From an uncultured Collinsella sp. (lineage in GTDB: Bacteria > Actinomycetota > Coriobacteriia > Coriobacteriales > Coriobacteriaceae): a stretch of DNA of 64,000 bases. The position numbers were made by a program, and so were the translations under genes. Below are positions 16,027 to 26,249 of the stretch, piece after piece; position 1 is the stretch's first letter; every line of letters starts with the position of its first letter. The notes beneath the pieces were generated by a model, which saw only the letters and a program-made list of their open reading frames with translations, was not told the DNA's origin and searched no databases. The stretch is taken from NCBI GenBank assembly GCA_959602645.1, contig CAUGTZ010000007.1, positions 1-64,000 on the forward strand. Direction: 5' to 3'.

Positions 16027-16215
16027 GATCAATAAAGCGCCTATTTCGGCGAAAAATAGCCGTTTACCTGCCTAGAAACAATTTGAGCGGTATACAATAA
16101 CCATAACTGTTTCATCCTTAGCGGGATGCCGCATGATGGATATTACCTGACATCGTGAGGTGTGTCGGTCGCGCACGGCGCGTTAGATGCTCGTGCTCGG
16201 TTTGAGGAGGCTGCT

Positions 16216-16554
16216 ATGGCGGGCAAGGGTCGTGCGAGTGTCAACGATATGAAGCGTGTCGAGGTGCTGGTGTTGATGGAGATCGCCCAGCAAACCGAAG
16301 ACAATGGCGGGCCGTATGGTTTCTCGCGCAAAACGCTTGCCGAGCGCGTGGGGGTTTCGCCGTATCGTGCCCGCGCCGCAATCGATCGCTTGGATTCCGA
16401 AGGCATGATTGATGTCGTCTCGCGTTATAGCGACGACGGCGGTCAGTTTGCAAATGGCATTTGCCTCACCGAACGTGGCGAGTGGTATCTTGAGGGCGTC
16501 CGTACCGGCATGCTCGTTCAGGAAATGCTTGAGGACGAGGTTGCTGATCGATAG
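16216..16554 (+). CDS. Small winged-helix transcriptional regulator
   Basis: A 112-residue protein with a helix-turn-helix region at about 35-65 (GFSRKTLAERVGVSPYRARAA) and a wing-like SRYSDDGGQFANGICLTE. This resembles ArsR/PadR-type or phage-replication-type winged helices, but I do not recognise an exact family. The start at 16216 has GAGGAGG about 7 nt upstream; the frame is open 18 codons earlier without a site. A TACAAT box at 16093 may be its promoter. It ends in a clear terminator before pyrG. Its target and signal are unknown. Confidence 0.7.
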   Translation: MAGKGRASVNDMKRVEVLVLMEIAQQTEDNGGPYGFSRKTLAERVGVSPYRARAAIDRLDSEGMIDVVSRYSDDGGQFANGICLTERGEWYLEGVRTGMLVQEMLEDEVADR

Positions 16555-16579
16555 CAGCATGTAACCCTTGCCATAGCGA

Positions 16580-16610
16580 CGCCGCCTGGGAAACCGGGCG
16601 GCGTTTTGTT
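16580..16610 (+). terminator. Terminator before pyrG
   Basis: A GC-rich stem around 16580-16603 (GCCGCC paired with GGCGGC, with an inner CTGG/CCGG part) followed by TTTTGTTT. Confidence 0.75.
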
Positions 16611-16726
16611 TCAAGATTGAGAAATGCAATCGCACGCGAGAAAAATTGCGAACGGTCCGCGGCGCGAGTATTACAATGAAGACCCGTAAGATGTGGATAA
16701 ACAACTTCTACGGGAAGCGCAGGTAA

Positions 16727-18394
<1,668 letters not shown>

Positions 18395-18396
18395 GG

Positions 18397-19338
18397 GTGC
18401 CGGCGAATAAGGAACATACCGAAGCTACTCCCTCGTCGCTCGCCGTGGCGGCGGGGGAGTATCTCGATTACCTCGCGGTCGAGCGGGGCTTGGCGCGCAA
18501 CACGATTGTGGCCTATCGTCGTGACCTGACGACGTACTGCGCCTATCTGGAGCGGGCGGGTATTGTGTCTTTTGAAGAGGTGACCCGTCAGGTCGTGGGG
18601 GGCTTTGTCGCCGATCGCCGCGGCGGAGGCTATTCCGACGCCTCGGTGGAGCGCGCGCTTGCTGCCGTGAAGGGCCTGCATGCCTTTTTGGTGCGCGATG
18701 GGGCCGTGGCCCAAAACCCGACGGCGGCGTTGCGCCTGCCTAAAAAGGCTGAGCGTTTGCCGGAGTATCTATCGGTGGAGGATGTCTCGGCGCTGCTCGA
18801 TCAAGACTTTCCCGAGGGCGAGATGGGACTGCGCGACCATGCCATCTTGGAAGTGCTCTACGGATGCGGTTTGCGTGTGAGTGAGCTGGTTGGGCTCGAT
18901 GTGGGCGATATCCATATTGACGATGGCTTTGTACTCGTTCGCGGTAAGGGCTCAAAGGAACGCCTGTCCCCACTGGTGGGAAGCGCGGCGCGAGCTCTGA
19001 CGCTCTATGTAACTGAGGGACGTTCTCGCTTGGCGGCCCATGCCCGCGGAACCGAGACCTCGGCGGTCTTTTTAAATAAGAACGGACGTCGCCTGTCGCG
19101 CCAGGCCGTGCATGCGATATGCGAGCGGTATGGGCGTCAGGTGGGGCTGGTGGGGCTCCATCCCCATACCTTGCGCCACTCCTTTGCCACCCACATGCTC
19201 GCGGGCGGTGCCGACCTGCGTGTGCTGCAGGAGATTTTGGGCCATGCCGATATTTCGACCACCCAGGTCTACACGCATGTCGACCGAACGCAACTGACCG
19301 AGGTCTATCTGGCGGCGCATCCGCTAGCACATCGCTAG
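18397..19338 (+). CDS. xerD: Tyrosine recombinase XerD
   Basis: Site-specific recombinase that resolves chromosome dimers at dif together with XerC. 313 residues from a GTG start. The N-terminal SAM-like DNA-binding domain spans about 15-100. The catalytic domain has all expected residues: Arg in GCGLRVSEL, Lys in GKGSKER, HTLRHSFATHML (His-x-x-Arg), His in LGHADIS and the nucleophilic Tyr in TQVYTHV. No ATG is present near the N-terminus and GTG 18397 immediately follows the pyrG stop, so coupling is assumed. It could be annotated XerC or XerD from motifs alone. This full Xer protein is distinct from the prophage integrase at 50415. Confidence 0.88.
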   Translation: MPANKEHTEATPSSLAVAAGEYLDYLAVERGLARNTIVAYRRDLTTYCAYLERAGIVSFEEVTRQVVGGFVADRRGGGYSDASVERALAAVKGLHAFLVRDGAVAQNPTAALRLPKKAERLPEYLSVEDVSALLDQDFPEGEMGLRDHAILEVLYGCGLRVSELVGLDVGDIHIDDGFVLVRGKGSKERLSPLVGSAARALTLYVTEGRSRLAAHARGTETSAVFLNKNGRRLSRQAVHAICERYGRQVGLVGLHPHTLRHSFATHMLAGGADLRVLQEILGHADISTTQVYTHVDRTQLTEVYLAAHPLAHR

Positions 19339-19373
19339 CACCTCGCTGACCTGCATATTTATAAATACTAAAG

Positions 19374-19440
19374 GGGACGGGCCCCAGATTGCCGAGACGC
19401 ACTTTTGCGCGCATGGGCAATCTGGGGCTCGTCCCATTTT
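19374..19440. repeat. Long inverted repeat/terminator after xerD
   Basis: A 20-bp stem (19374-19393 with 19416-19435) with one mismatch and a 22-nt loop, followed by ATTTTT. It starts with AAAGGGGACGGG, echoing the core of the REP-like elements at 14261 and 49534. It would act as a strong terminator between pyrG-xerD and the dcw cluster. Confidence 0.7.
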
Positions 19441-19800
19441 TCGCTAGACACCGACGCGGCGGTGGGCCGTGTGTACCGTGGGTGGGGGAGTTTGGGGGCG
19501 ATGTGAACGGCGTGTAAAGGGACGTAAAAATCGCCTCAAGGTCAACTTGAAGGTTGAGGTTCGCGGGCGTGGTTCTACAGGTGGCATCCCGCCTTTGCTG
19601 CAAACACAACATATTGTGTTTTCGAACATATGCTCGGGGGTGTTTTACAACATATTGGGGGTGGAATGGTGGGGAGGGGTGGGGGAAGGGGTGGGGAAAG
19701 GTGTTGAAAAATGGGGCGGTTCCCCATATTATTGATGACGTCGACAGGCGGGGTGGTTCCCCGCGTACGTGCCATCTGAGTAACCGAGGGGAGGGCGCAC
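19441..19800 (+). promoter_or_regulatory. Control region of the dcw cluster with G-rich putative MraZ boxes
   Basis: This 360-bp gap has no credible gene. From 19602 it holds a palindrome AACACAA-CATA-TTGTGTT (19602-19619) and the phrase ACAACATATTG twice (19605 and 19647). A very G-rich run follows with TGGGG units starting at 19656, 19670, 19680 and 19692. MraZ is known to bind direct repeats of TGGGN or GTGGNG type upstream of its own gene, so the G-rich run is the likely autoregulatory site. A good ribosome site (GAGGGGAGG) precedes mraZ. Confidence 0.55.
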
Positions 19801-20235
19801 ATGGGAATGACTGGTGCATACGAGCGCAATCTCGATGCAAAAGGTCGTCTGTCCCTGCCTGCACCCCTTCGCGAGGAGCTTGGAGAGCACGTTCGCGTGT
19901 TCAAAGCCCTGGATGTCGATGCTCTGTACGTGTTCTCTGCCGAGGCCTTCGATAAGTGGGTCGAAGGACTCTTCGCGGGTCGTGAGGGCCACGAGGGTTT
20001 TAACCCGCGTGACATTAACGACCAGAAGCTCATGAGGGCGATCAACAAGCGCACCACGTCGATGGATGTGGACAGCGCCGGTCGTATCGGTCTTTCCGAG
20101 TCTCTCCGCAAGCAGGCGAACCTCGACCGCGAGGTCACGGTTGTGGGCAACTACGACCACCTTGAGGTTTGGGATCGCGCCGCGGCCGATGAGGACGATG
20201 ACGATGAGGCCCTGCTGGACCTCTTCTTCTCGTAA
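19801..20235 (+). CDS. mraZ: Transcriptional regulator/cell division protein MraZ
   Basis: A 144-residue protein with two SpoVT/AbrB-like halves. Family motifs are at the N-terminus (MTGAYERNLDAKGRLSLPA) and in the second half (MDVDSAGRIGLSESLRK), with the two DxKGR/DxxGR signatures. It binds repeats upstream of its own gene and represses or tunes the dcw cluster as a ring-shaped oligomer. The C-terminus ends in an acidic stretch DEDDDDEA before LLDLFFS. First gene of the cluster, 20 nt before rsmH. Confidence 0.95.
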   Translation: MGMTGAYERNLDAKGRLSLPAPLREELGEHVRVFKALDVDALYVFSAEAFDKWVEGLFAGREGHEGFNPRDINDQKLMRAINKRTTSMDVDSAGRIGLSESLRKQANLDREVTVVGNYDHLEVWDRAAADEDDDDEALLDLFFS

Positions 20236-20255
20236 GGGCAAGGCACGGGTAACGG

Positions 20256-21221
20256 ATGGAGCGTGGGATCTTGACACAAGAATATCGGCATGAACCTGTC
20301 ATGCTCGGCGAAGTGCTTGAGTCGCTGCAGCTAAAGAGCGGCTCCGTTGTCTGCGATTGCACCCTTGGCGGTGCCGGCCATTCGGTAAAGATGGCCGCAC
20401 AGGTGGGGGAGACGGGCCTTTTGCTCGGCGTCGATCAGGACGACATGGCCCTCGAGGCCGCTGGCGCCCGTCTGGACCGCGAGGTTCCCGGCGTTCCGCA
20501 CCAGCTGCTGAAGGGCAACTTCGGCGACTTGGACGAGCTGCTTTGCTCGGCCGAGGTGCCCGGGGTCGATGGCTTCCTGTTCGATTTGGGCGTTTCGTCA
20601 CCGCAACTCGATATCCCTGGCAGGGGCTTTTCGTATAACGAGGACGCCCCATTGGACATGCGGATGGATCCGGGCAATAACACCTTAAACGCAGCTGAGG
20701 TCATCAACACCTATAACGAACACGACCTCGCCCGGATTCTACGCGTCTACGGCGAAGAGAAGTTCGCCTCGCAGATCGCGCGCGAGATCGTGCGCCGCCG
20801 CGAGCAAGAACCGATCGAAACCACCGGCCAATTTGTCGAGATCATCAAGGCGGGTATCCCGGCTGCCGCTCGTCGGCATGGTGGACACCCGGCCAAGAAA
20901 AGTTTCCAGGCCATTCGCATCGAGGTCAATCACGAGCTCGATGTGCTCGAACGAGGGCTTGATGCCGCCACCAGGTGGCTCAACCCGGGCGGACGTATCT
21001 GCGTCATTTCGTATCACTCGCTCGAGGACCGTATCGTAAAGAACCACTTTAAGGAGATGAGCCAGGGGTGCACGTGTCCGCCGGAGATTCCGGTGTGCGT
21101 GTGCGGCAACGTGCCGATACTCAAGGTCATCACCCGCAAACCCCTGGTTGCCCAGCCTGATGAGGTTGAGCGCAACCCTCGGGCGAGATCAGCCAAAATC
21201 CGCGTGGCGCAGCGTCTGTAG
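20256..21221 (+). CDS. rsmH: 16S rRNA (cytosine(1402)-N4)-methyltransferase
   Basis: SAM-dependent enzyme methylating N4 of C1402 in the ribosomal P site. 321 residues. It shows HEPVMLGEVLESL near the N-terminus, DCTLGGAGHS for SAM binding, FDLGVSSPQLD, and the C-terminal VISYHSLEDRIVKNHF. Two starts are possible: ATG 20256, or the in-frame TTG 20271 with GGAG 9 nt before it. Second gene of the dcw cluster, its conserved place. Confidence 0.95.
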   Translation: MERGILTQEYRHEPVMLGEVLESLQLKSGSVVCDCTLGGAGHSVKMAAQVGETGLLLGVDQDDMALEAAGARLDREVPGVPHQLLKGNFGDLDELLCSAEVPGVDGFLFDLGVSSPQLDIPGRGFSYNEDAPLDMRMDPGNNTLNAAEVINTYNEHDLARILRVYGEEKFASQIAREIVRRREQEPIETTGQFVEIIKAGIPAAARRHGGHPAKKSFQAIRIEVNHELDVLERGLDAATRWLNPGGRICVISYHSLEDRIVKNHFKEMSQGCTCPPEIPVCVCGNVPILKVITRKPLVAQPDEVERNPRARSAKIRVAQRL

Positions 21222-21311
21222 GCGCGACCGCGCGATATTGGACCTCCCGCTCGCACCATAAACGAAGCTTAAACACACTACCAACGTACTCGGGATGGGA
21301 GGCGGCATATC

Positions 21312-21782
21312 ATGGGCTACAACACTTCAAACGCAGCACTCGCCTATGATATGAACGCCATGCCCGCCTATCGTGAGACGCCGCAGGCCCCCGTTGCTCC
21401 CCGTGAGCAGCGCACGCCGCGCTTTGATGTCTACACGGGCGCGGGCCGTCAGGCAAACCAGGCGGTAAGCCCGGTTTTCATGAGCGTTCTTAAAACGTTT
21501 TGCATCATTGCGGCTATCTTCATGACGATCGGCGTCGCCCGCGTGGCGCTCGCCGGCGTTACGGCCCAGGTGCTCAACAGCAACGCCGAGCTTACCAACA
21601 CGCTCGAAAAGGCGACCGATGAGAGCTCCGACCTGGAGGTCATGCATTCGGTCTATGGCGCCGACACGCGCATTCGCGACCTTGCGGGCGCTTATGGCAT
21701 GGTGGAGCCCAGCGAGAGCGTTACACTTGACTTTTCGCAGGATGCAGCCGCGGGCGCCAACGCGACCGCGACCGCTCAGTAG
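21312..21782 (+). CDS. ftsL: FtsL-like septum protein
   Basis: A 156-residue bitopic protein: cytoplasmic N-terminus (1-55) rich in Pro, Arg and Ala, one membrane helix at about 58-82 (VLKTFCIIAAIFMTIGVARV) and an outer segment with coiled-coil potential (AQVLNSNAELTNTLEKATDE). The position between rsmH and ftsI is where ftsL lies in most dcw clusters; sequence conservation of FtsL is poor, so the name rests on position and topology. It would bridge FtsQ/DivIC-type proteins with FtsI and FtsW. GGGAGG precedes the ATG. Confidence 0.7.
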   Translation: MGYNTSNAALAYDMNAMPAYRETPQAPVAPREQRTPRFDVYTGAGRQANQAVSPVFMSVLKTFCIIAAIFMTIGVARVALAGVTAQVLNSNAELTNTLEKATDESSDLEVMHSVYGADTRIRDLAGAYGMVEPSESVTLDFSQDAAAGANATATAQ

Positions 21783-21799
21783 CAAGACGGTAGCTGAGT

Positions 21800-23665
21800 A
21801 TGACAAATGACTATCGCCGCGGTTCCGATGGGGGCCGCGGTTCTGGACGTCCCTCGTCGCGGGGGCGTTCTGGTTATCAAGGAACGGGTCGGCAATCTTA
21901 CAACGCCGGGCAGTCCCGTGGCAACGACCCGGCGTCGCGACTTTGCGGCTCGGGCGGCCCCCAAGTGCATAACACCAGGTCGCGCAAGAGTTCGTCGACC
22001 GAATGGCTCACAGGCACGCCTCTGCCTCGCCGCAAAGCCGTCATGGGCTTCATTGGGCTTGGCTTGGGCTTGGGCGTCTTTCGCCTTGCCGACTATCAAA
22101 TTGTCGAAGCCGATAAACTGCGCGAGCGTGCCGATGCGCGCCGACTGCTTGCGCAGACCCTCTATGCCAAACGCGGTACCATCTACGACCGCAACGGTAA
22201 CGTGCTGGCGTCGTCGGTCGAATGTCGCAACATCGCCGTGAACCCGCAGCTTGTCGAGGATGTTGACAAGACGGTGTCGGCGCTGGTCAAGGCAACTGGA
22301 ATCGATAAAAAGACCTGCCGCAAGCTCGTTGAGTCCGATGGAACCTGGGTGTATATCAAGCGCCAGGTGGACGAAGACGATGCTGCGGCGCTGGAGAAGA
22401 AGAACCTGCCCGGCGTGCTTTTTGAGCAGGCTATGAAGCGCGTATATCCATACGGCAATCTGGCATCGCAGGTGCTGGGTGTAGTGAATGTAGACAACGA
22501 CGGCTTGACGGGTCTCGAAAAGCAATACAACAAGCTTCTGACCGGTACGAACGGTTCTCTCGTACGCGAACGCGCGAGGGACGGCAGCTATATCGCGGGC
22601 GGTGCCTATAAAAAGGTGGCTGCGGTCGACGGCGTTGATATCGTGACGACGCTCGACGTCAATATCCAGCGTGCGGCCGAGGATGCCCTGGCAGAGGCTG
22701 TCGAGAAGACTAAGGCCAAGAACGGCTCGGCTTTGGTCACCGACCCCACGACCGGTGAAATTCTCGCTGCTTGCTCGTACCCGACTTACGACCAGACCGA
22801 TCTGGAAAACGCCAAGACCGAGGATATGAACCTGCGCCTGGTCACCGACGCCTACGAGCCCGGCTCGGTCTTTAAGACGCTCGTGGCGGGCGCCGGCTTC
22901 GACTTGGGTGTCGTGCGGTCGAGTACGTCGTTTGAGGTGCCGGCGAGCATCAAGGTGGGCGACGATACCGTCACCGATGCCGACAAGCGCGACTATGCCA
23001 TGACCATGGATGTGCGCGAGATGATGCGCCGTTCGTCCAACGTGGGCTTTGTCCTGGTGGGGCGCAAGATCGGTGCTGACGACTTTGCCGCCTATGTGGA
23101 CAAGTGGGGCATCGGTCATAGCTCCGGTGTCGATTTTCCGGGCGAGAGCCTGGGCATCGTCAAGGAGCGTGACCAGTATGACGGCGCCACGCTGGGCTCG
23201 ATGAGCTTTGGACAGGCGCTGTCTGTCTCGCCGATTGAGATCGCACGTGCCGTGGGCGGCATCGCCAACGGCGGCGTGATGATGACCCCGCACTTCTATA
23301 AGTCCAGCAAAGGTGACGAGAAGGACTGGGGCGAAGGCGAGCGCGCGATTTCGGAGGATGCCGCATCCCAGGTGACATCGTGCATGCAGACGGTCGTGTC
23401 GGAGGGAACGGGCGTTGGCGGCGCGGTTGACGGCTATGACGTGGCGGGTAAGACCGGTACGGCCGAACGTGCCGACGAGAACGGCGGCTACCTCAAGGAG
23501 AACTACATGTCGTCCTTTATGGGCTTTGCACCGGCACAATCGCCCAAGGTGCTGTGCTATATCACGCTCGACGGAACGCCGAGCGGCTCAGATGCCGCTG
23601 CGGTTCCGTTCCAGTTCATTATGGCCAACGCGCTCGACGTGCTGGGTATCCCGCACACGAAGTAG
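21800..23665 (+). CDS. ftsI: Septal penicillin-binding protein 2/FtsI
   Basis: Class B penicillin-binding protein, the division transpeptidase that partners FtsW. 621 residues. A disordered basic cytoplasmic stretch (1-70) is followed by one membrane helix at about 73-92, a pedestal domain with RGTIYDRNGNVLASS, and the transpeptidase domain. That domain has the Ser-x-x-Lys box PGSVFKTL, the Ser-x-Asn box RRSSNVGF and the Lys-Thr-Gly box AGKTGTAE. No PASTA domains follow. It begins 17 nt after ftsL with a weak ribosome site, so coupling is likely. Confidence 0.95.
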   Translation: MTNDYRRGSDGGRGSGRPSSRGRSGYQGTGRQSYNAGQSRGNDPASRLCGSGGPQVHNTRSRKSSSTEWLTGTPLPRRKAVMGFIGLGLGLGVFRLADYQIVEADKLRERADARRLLAQTLYAKRGTIYDRNGNVLASSVECRNIAVNPQLVEDVDKTVSALVKATGIDKKTCRKLVESDGTWVYIKRQVDEDDAAALEKKNLPGVLFEQAMKRVYPYGNLASQVLGVVNVDNDGLTGLEKQYNKLLTGTNGSLVRERARDGSYIAGGAYKKVAAVDGVDIVTTLDVNIQRAAEDALAEAVEKTKAKNGSALVTDPTTGEILAACSYPTYDQTDLENAKTEDMNLRLVTDAYEPGSVFKTLVAGAGFDLGVVRSSTSFEVPASIKVGDDTVTDADKRDYAMTMDVREMMRRSSNVGFVLVGRKIGADDFAAYVDKWGIGHSSGVDFPGESLGIVKERDQYDGATLGSMSFGQALSVSPIEIARAVGGIANGGVMMTPHFYKSSKGDEKDWGEGERAISEDAASQVTSCMQTVVSEGTGVGGAVDGYDVAGKTGTAERADENGGYLKENYMSSFMGFAPAQSPKVLCYITLDGTPSGSDAAAVPFQFIMANALDVLGIPHTK

Positions 23666-23792
23666 GGGGTTACAATCTTTGGGGCGTGGTTTGTTGTCCC
23701 ATATGAGGGGTGTTCACATGCCCTGCACCACGCATACGCGGCGCTGGGATACAATACGCCGATAGCATTATTAGGTTTACAGGGGAGCTGCA

Positions 23793-25217
23793 ATGATAGA
23801 GATCGCCGTCAACAACCTCGCGGCCGCAACAGGGGCCCGAACCGTGACGGGAGAAGCCGATCGGGTATGCCGCGGGTGCGTTATCGACTCGCGCCAGGTC
23901 GAGGAAGGGACGATTTTCGTCGCCTTTCCCGGTGAAAACGTCGACGGCAATGATTTTGCTTCCCGTGCCGTCCAGTCGGGTGCCGGCGCCGTCGTGATGA
24001 CGCGTGAGCCCGAGGCCGAGCTGGTCTCGCTGGCGCAGGACAAGGGCTGTGCCATCTTGCTGACCGATGATCCCGAGGAGTTTCTGCTGCGTTTGGCGCA
24101 TGCGTATCGCCTGGAGCTTGGCTGCCTGGTCGTTGGCATTACCGGTTCCATCGGCAAGACGACGACCAAGGACGTGCTCGCCGCTGTGCTCGCCAAGCGC
24201 TATCGTGTCTGGGCCACCAAGGGCAATTTCAATAACCTGATCGGCATGCCGCTCACGGTGCTTTCCGCTCCGGCCGATACCGAGGTCCTGGTGCTCGAGA
24301 TGGGCATGAACCATTTCCACGAGATCGAGCGCCTGTCTCAGTCTGCCAATCCCAACCTTGCCATCGTGAGCAAGATCGGCACCTCTCATATCGGCATTTT
24401 GGGCAGCCGCGAGAACATCGCCCGCGCTAAGGCCGAGATTGTCCAGGGTATGTGCGCCGCCGGCGACTTCTTGCCGCTGCTGGTTTTGGGCGGCGAGGAC
24501 GACTTTACGCCGTTCATTCGCGATACGTTCGCCCAGCCTGCTGGCATCGACGTGATGCTGGCCGGCGTCTCGGACGATGATGAGGTCCGCGCCCGCGAAG
24601 TTCGTGTTGACGACGAGGGCCGTCCGGTCTTTACGCTCGATTTTGGTCAGGGCGAGACAATCGATACCATGCTTGCCATCCCCGGCGTGCAGTCCGTTCC
24701 AAATGCCGTTAAGGCCGCCGCGGTTGCCTATCGCCTGGGCGTGACGCCCGAGCAGATCGATGCTGCCTTTAGGGGCCTCACGATTACCGGTCACCGCCAG
24801 GAGATCAAGCGCGCCAAGAGCGGTGCCCGCGTCATTGACGATTCCTATAACGCCAGCGCCGAATCCATGGCAGCCGGTCTCGACCTGCTGTGCTCGCTTT
24901 CGTGCAGGGGGTCTCGCATGGCGATCCTGGGCGAGATGGGCGAGATGGGCGATGAGGCTCCTCGCATGCATGAGCTTGTAGGCGCCTATGCTGCCGCCAA
25001 GAAGCTCGACATGCTGGCGTGCGTGGGTGGTGAGCTGGCCCAGCTTATGGCCGATGCCGCGCGCATGATGGGTATGGACGAGGACCGCATCCAGGTGTTC
25101 TCCGATTATCAGCAGGTGCTCGACCGCATGGGCGGCGCGCTTGAAAAACATGATGTTGTACTGGTCAAGGGTTCCCGCTTTGTTGAGCTCGACCGCTTTG
25201 TGGAAGGTGTGTGCTAG
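23793..25217 (+). CDS. murF: UDP-N-acetylmuramoyl-tripeptide--D-alanyl-D-alanine ligase
   Basis: Last cytoplasmic ligase of peptidoglycan precursor synthesis; adds D-Ala-D-Ala to the UDP-MurNAc-tripeptide using ATP. 474 residues in three Mur domains: an N-terminal UDP-binding domain (CRGCVIDSRQVEEGTIFVA), a central ATPase with the P-loop GITGSIGKTTTKD at about 114-126, and a C-terminal domain with IDDSYNASAESM. AGGGGAG precedes the ATG. A TACAAT at about 23750 is a possible internal dcw promoter. murE, often placed just upstream, is absent here. Confidence 0.95.
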   Translation: MIEIAVNNLAAATGARTVTGEADRVCRGCVIDSRQVEEGTIFVAFPGENVDGNDFASRAVQSGAGAVVMTREPEAELVSLAQDKGCAILLTDDPEEFLLRLAHAYRLELGCLVVGITGSIGKTTTKDVLAAVLAKRYRVWATKGNFNNLIGMPLTVLSAPADTEVLVLEMGMNHFHEIERLSQSANPNLAIVSKIGTSHIGILGSRENIARAKAEIVQGMCAAGDFLPLLVLGGEDDFTPFIRDTFAQPAGIDVMLAGVSDDDEVRAREVRVDDEGRPVFTLDFGQGETIDTMLAIPGVQSVPNAVKAAAVAYRLGVTPEQIDAAFRGLTITGHRQEIKRAKSGARVIDDSYNASAESMAAGLDLLCSLSCRGSRMAILGEMGEMGDEAPRMHELVGAYAAAKKLDMLACVGGELAQLMADAARMMGMDEDRIQVFSDYQQVLDRMGGALEKHDVVLVKGSRFVELDRFVEGVC

Positions 25218-25220
25218 CCC

Positions 25221-26240
25221 ATGTTCGGCAATCCCTCGTATCCAACGTATCAGGCTTTTTTGGGGCTTGGCATCGCCGCTGCCATTGCGCTGCTGCTCAT
25301 GCCGTGGTGGATCAAGCTGCTCAAGGTCGAGGGTATCGGCCAGCAGGTTCGTGCCGACGGCCCCAAGCGTCATTTGGTTAAGCAGGGAACGCCCACCATG
25401 GGTGGCGTTGTCATCCTCGTCGCGATCTCGCTGACCTGCCTGCTGATGGGCAAGCTCACCACCGAGCTCGTGCTTGTGCTGCTCGCCACGCTGGCGACCG
25501 GCGTGCTGGGCCTGATCGACGACCTGACCTCCGTTACGCATGGGCGCTCGCTCGGTCTGACGCCTCATGCCAAGATGATCGGCCTAACCATTATCTGTGT
25601 CACCTTTACGGTACTTGCCGTCAACTGGTGCGGCGTCGCCCCCGAGATTCGTTTTCCCGGCGGCCTGACGATCGACCTTGGCGTGCTTTCGACCACCATC
25701 TGCGGCCTTTCGTTCCCGTGGCTCTACATTGTCTTTTGCTGGCTGATGATCGCCGGTCTTTCTAATGCCGTGAACCTGACCGATGGCCTTGACGGTCTTG
25801 CTGGCGGCACCTCCATGATCGCCATGCTCGCCATGGCTGCGATGGCGTTTTTGCACGGAGACGTGAACCTGTCCATCTTCTGCACCGCGTGTGCCGGTGC
25901 CTGCTTGGGCTTTCTGTGGTTCAACTGCTATCCGGCGAGCATCTTTATGGGCGATACCGGCTCGCTTGCCCTGGGCGCCGCGTTTGCCTGCACGTCCATC
26001 ATGACCAACACCGAGGTCGTCTCCCTCATCATCGGCGGCCTGTTTATCGTTGAGACCCTGTCGGTCATGATTCAGGTTGTCTACTTCCACTTTACGCACA
26101 AGCGCGTCTTCCTTATGGCGCCCATCCATCATCATTTCGAAAAGAAGGGCTGGGCCGAGACCAAGGTCGTCATCCGTTTTTGGATTATCGCTGCGGCCTT
26201 TGGTGCCGTTGGCCTTGCTTTGTTCTTCCAGTTGGGATAG
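25221..26240 (+). CDS. mraY: Phospho-N-acetylmuramoyl-pentapeptide-transferase
   Basis: Integral membrane enzyme transferring phospho-MurNAc-pentapeptide to undecaprenyl phosphate to make lipid I. 339 residues with about ten hydrophobic segments. Signatures: KQGTPTMGGV, the catalytic Asp pair in GLIDDLTSV, NLTDGLDGLAGG, the FMGDTGSLALG loop and HHHFEKKGW near the C-terminus. It starts 3 nt after murF. Confidence 0.97.
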   Translation: MFGNPSYPTYQAFLGLGIAAAIALLLMPWWIKLLKVEGIGQQVRADGPKRHLVKQGTPTMGGVVILVAISLTCLLMGKLTTELVLVLLATLATGVLGLIDDLTSVTHGRSLGLTPHAKMIGLTIICVTFTVLAVNWCGVAPEIRFPGGLTIDLGVLSTTICGLSFPWLYIVFCWLMIAGLSNAVNLTDGLDGLAGGTSMIAMLAMAAMAFLHGDVNLSIFCTACAGACLGFLWFNCYPASIFMGDTGSLALGAAFACTSIMTNTEVVSLIIGGLFIVETLSVMIQVVYFHFTHKRVFLMAPIHHHFEKKGWAETKVVIRFWIIAAAFGAVGLALFFQLG

Positions 26241-26249
26241 TGGTCTTTC

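Noticed and set aside
18397..19338. XerD gene as part of a mobile element
   Set aside because: It has all Xer residues, is coupled to pyrG and lies at a conserved housekeeping location, so it is the chromosomal dimer-resolution enzyme.
19469..19955. Frames of 88 and 133 codons in the dcw control region
   Set aside because: Composition follows the G-rich DNA and the second runs into mraZ in another frame; no ribosome sites.
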